A stretch of 64,000 bases of DNA from Paramesorhizobium salinisoli (GTDB lineage: Bacteria; Pseudomonadota; Alphaproteobacteria; Rhizobiales; Rhizobiaceae), in the NCBI RefSeq assembly GCF_003335045.1, contig NZ_QOZG01000002.1, positions 124,001 to 188,000 on the forward strand, in the 5' to 3' direction. The notes under the pieces were generated by a model. The model saw only the letters and a program-made list of their open reading frames with translations, was not told where the DNA came from and made no database searches. Every line of letters starts with the position of its first letter. Position 1 is the first letter of the stretch. Position numbers and translations under genes: made by a program. Shown piece after piece: positions 62,288 to 64,000 of this stretch.

Positions 62288-63141
62288 TCAAGCCACTGCT
62301 TCTCGTCATCGCCGTCTGGCTCGTCGCATGGTTTTCCGTGAAAAGCCTTGCCGGCTTGCGGCTTGCCTCACCGCGTGGACAACGGCTTGTCGATATCGCC
62401 ATTCCCATTCTCTTCGGCGTCTGGCTGCTGGTGCTGTGGGAACTGGTCGTACGCGCCTTTGGCATCCCGTCCGTGCTGCTGCCGGCCCCTTCGATGATAT
62501 GGGCCCGCATTATCTCCTCCGTTCCGACGCTCTGGGCCGATTTCCGCCAGACATACCTGAAGGCCGTCGTCGCCGGCTATGTGCTTGGCTGCGGCTCAGG
62601 CTTCATCACTGCCATCATCGTTGACCGGGTGCCGTTCCTGCGCAAAGGATTGCTGCCGATCGGCAATCTGGTTGCGGCGCTTCCCGTCGTCGGCATCGCG
62701 CCGATCATGGTGATGTGGTTCGGCTTCGACTGGCCGTCCAAGGCGGCGGTCGTCATCATCATGACCTTTTTCCCGATGCTGGTGAACACGGTGGCGGGGC
62801 TCGCGGCCTCGGGGCACATGGAGAGCGACCTGATGCGTACCTATGGCTCCAGCTATTGGCAGACGCTCTTGAAGCTCAGGCTCCCCGCTGCGATGCCGTT
62901 CATCTTCAACGCGTTGAAGATCAATTCGACGCTGGCGCTGATCGGCGCAATCGTGGCGGAGTTCTTCGGCACACCGATCGTCGGCATGGGCTTCCGCATC
63001 TCGGCGGAGATCGGACGGATGAATGTCGACATGGTCTGGGCCGAAATCTTCGTCGCCGCCCTTGCCGGCTCGCTTTCTTACGGGCTGATCGCGCTTGTCG
63101 AACGCGCCGTCACATTCTGGCATCCATCGTACAGAAATTAG
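62284..63141 (+). CDS. ABC transporter permease, second subunit
   Basis: Integral membrane protein of 285 residues of the same class. A hydrophobic N-terminus (LLLVIAVWLVAWFSV) and about six helices are seen, with the coupling motif TYGSSYWQTLLKLRLPAAMPF at about 187-207. ATG 62284 overlaps the first permease stop (ATGA). A very long frame in the same phase opens at 61780 inside the first permease gene, but it is a shadow there. The binding-protein gene follows after 51 bases. Confidence 0.92.
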   Translation: MIKPLLLVIAVWLVAWFSVKSLAGLRLASPRGQRLVDIAIPILFGVWLLVLWELVVRAFGIPSVLLPAPSMIWARIISSVPTLWADFRQTYLKAVVAGYVLGCGSGFITAIIVDRVPFLRKGLLPIGNLVAALPVVGIAPIMVMWFGFDWPSKAAVVIIMTFFPMLVNTVAGLAASGHMESDLMRTYGSSYWQTLLKLRLPAAMPFIFNALKINSTLALIGAIVAEFFGTPIVGMGFRISAEIGRMNVDMVWAEIFVAALAGSLSYGLIALVERAVTFWHPSYRN

Positions 63142-63192
63142 ATACGGACTCCACCCGCATAAGGCGGAGCCGCCAACCAGAGGAGAACCGCA

Positions 63193-64000
63193 ATGAAAAG
63201 AACGATCGCATTATCGCTCGGGGTCGCCATGTCGCTCATGGCCGGTAGCACAGCGCTCGCAGCCGACAAGCTGACGCTGCAGCTCAAATGGGTGACGCAG
63301 GGCCAGTTCGCCGGCTATTACGTCGCCAAGGACAAGGGGTTCTACGAGGCGGAAGGGCTCGATGTCGAGATCAAGCCCGGCGGCCCGGATGTCGCCCCGC
63401 CGCAGGTCATCGCCGGCGGCGGGGCCGACGTAATCGTCGACTGGATGCCATCAGCGCTTGCCACGCGCGAAAAGGGCGTGCCGCTCGTCAACATCGCCCA
63501 GCCATTCAAGCGTTCCGGCATGATGCTGACCTGCCGCAAGGAAACCGGCATCACCAAGCCCGAGGACTTCAAGGGCAAGACGCTCGGCGTCTGGTTCGGC
63601 GGCAATGAATATCCGTTCCTCTCCTGGATGAACCATCTCGGCATCAAGACCGATGGCGGGCCGGAGGGTGTAACCGTCCTCAAGCAGGGTTTCAACGTCG
63701 ATCCGCTGATCCAGAAGCAGGCCGACTGCATCTCCACCATGACCTACAACGAATATTGGCAGGTGATCGACGCCGGCATCCCGGAAGACCAGCTCGTCGT
63801 CTTCAAATATGAGGACCAGGGCGTGGCAACGCTGGAGGACGGTCTTTATGTCCTCGAAAAGAGCCTCGACGATCCGGCCATGGTCGACAAGCTCGCCCGC
63901 TTCGTCAAAGCCTCGATTCAGGGCTGGGACTATACCCGCAAAAATCCGGATGAGGCGGCGGAGATCGTCCTGGAAAACGATGCTTCCGGCGCGCAGACTG
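63193..64000 (+). CDS. NMT1/THI5-type ABC substrate-binding protein, cut by the right edge
   Basis: Periplasmic binding protein; the first 269 codons are visible, open to the window end. The signal peptide is MKRTIALSLGVAMSLMAGS-TALA, with cleavage after ALA near residue 23. The mature protein begins with the family pattern LTLQLKWVTQGQFAGYYVAKD (in part) and has GGGADVIVDWMPSALATRE and GKTLGVWFGGNEYPF. NMT1/THI5 proteins bind pyrimidine-like ligands such as the thiamine precursor HMP; with this operon, a pyrimidine or dihydropyrimidine is the likely ligand. No TPP riboswitch-like sequence is visible upstream. ATG 63193 follows AGGAGAACCGCA. Confidence 0.92.
   Translation, partial: MKRTIALSLGVAMSLMAGSTALAADKLTLQLKWVTQGQFAGYYVAKDKGFYEAEGLDVEIKPGGPDVAPPQVIAGGGADVIVDWMPSALATREKGVPLVNIAQPFKRSGMMLTCRKETGITKPEDFKGKTLGVWFGGNEYPFLSWMNHLGIKTDGGPEGVTVLKQGFNVDPLIQKQADCISTMTYNEYWQVIDAGIPEDQLVVFKYEDQGVATLEDGLYVLEKSLDDPAMVDKLARFVKASIQGWDYTRKNPDEAAEIVLENDASGAQT

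Noticed and set aside
63142-63192. TPP riboswitch before the NMT1/THI5 binding-protein gene
   Set aside because: The gap is only 51 bases and lacks the conserved CTGAGA and ACCTGATC-type elements.
1-64000. CRISPR array, insertion sequence, prophage or toxin-antitoxin locus
   Set aside because: I saw no regularly spaced repeats, transposase, integrase, phage structural genes or recognizable toxin pair anywhere in the window.

Overview
The window reads as chromosomal DNA of an alphaproteobacterium in the order Hyphomicrobiales (Rhizobiales), most like Brucella, including the former Ochrobactrum. The evidence is a gcrA cell-cycle regulator, a PodJ-type polar organizer, GANTC (CcrM-type) sites, a class I lysyl-tRNA synthetase, a rhizobial ligase-associated DNA repair cluster, and short palindromic intergenic repeats of the kind common in this order. 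No taxonomy search was possible. The window is gene-dense, with no insertion sequence, prophage, CRISPR array or rRNA. Neighbouring genes often overlap by 4 bases, and two convergent pairs overlap by 82 and 93 bases.

Layout. 0-8.3 kb: argD (cut by the left edge), gcrA, a PhoR-like sensor kinase, polyphosphate kinase 2, a membrane glycosyltransferase, a periplasmic solute-binding protein and a TerB-fold protein. 8.4-11.6 kb: lysK facing a two-gene unit of an S24/LexA-type repressor and a membrane-anchored nuclease-fold protein. 11.7-19.1 kb: a beta-oxidation operon (fadJ, thiolase, two acyl-CoA dehydrogenases) with a MerR regulator and a perfect 12-bp dyad. 19.3-25 kb: podJ, then a TauE/SafE permease with its TIGR02186 partner. 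25-32 kb: the DNA repair cluster (pdeM, Lhr-like helicase, exonuclease, ATP-dependent ligase) with a TPR-methyltransferase inside it. 32-36.3 kb: a membrane protein, a nitronate monooxygenase, tRNA-Thr, small orphan genes and a gene-poor stretch. 36.4-42 kb: an SCP2-type thiolase, a PagL-like lipid A deacylase, a DUF1345 protein, and a MarR/DUF899/DUF1579/VOC module whose VOC gene is broken by two frameshifts. 42-53.5 kb: type II NADH dehydrogenase, DUF924, a FadD with a histone-like tail, a BtrH-like protein, a HAD phosphatase, an AstE-like deacylase, pgi, an L-arabinonate dehydratase-like enzyme and a CoxG-like protein.

53.6-64 kb holds a complete reductive pyrimidine breakdown locus. PreT and PreA reduce uracil or thymine, HydA opens the dihydropyrimidine ring, and an M20-family amidohydrolase removes the carbamoyl group to give beta-alanine. 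A RutR-type TetR regulator lies in the middle, and an ABC transporter (ATPase, two permeases, NMT1/THI5-type binding protein) runs off the right edge. Boxes close to the E. coli RutR consensus lie before preT and between rutR and the hydrolase genes, so the locus is probably a single regulon.

The most interesting observations are: the MerR-type palindrome shared by the beta-oxidation operon and the distant nitronate monooxygenase gene; the RutR boxes; an unlisted 46-codon ORF with a strong ribosome binding site beside the RutR box; the Lys/Ala/Pro tail on FadD, encoded by 15-base repeats; a 161-bp inverted repeat inside the ABC transporter operon; and the TPR-methyltransferase inside the ligase-associated repair locus.
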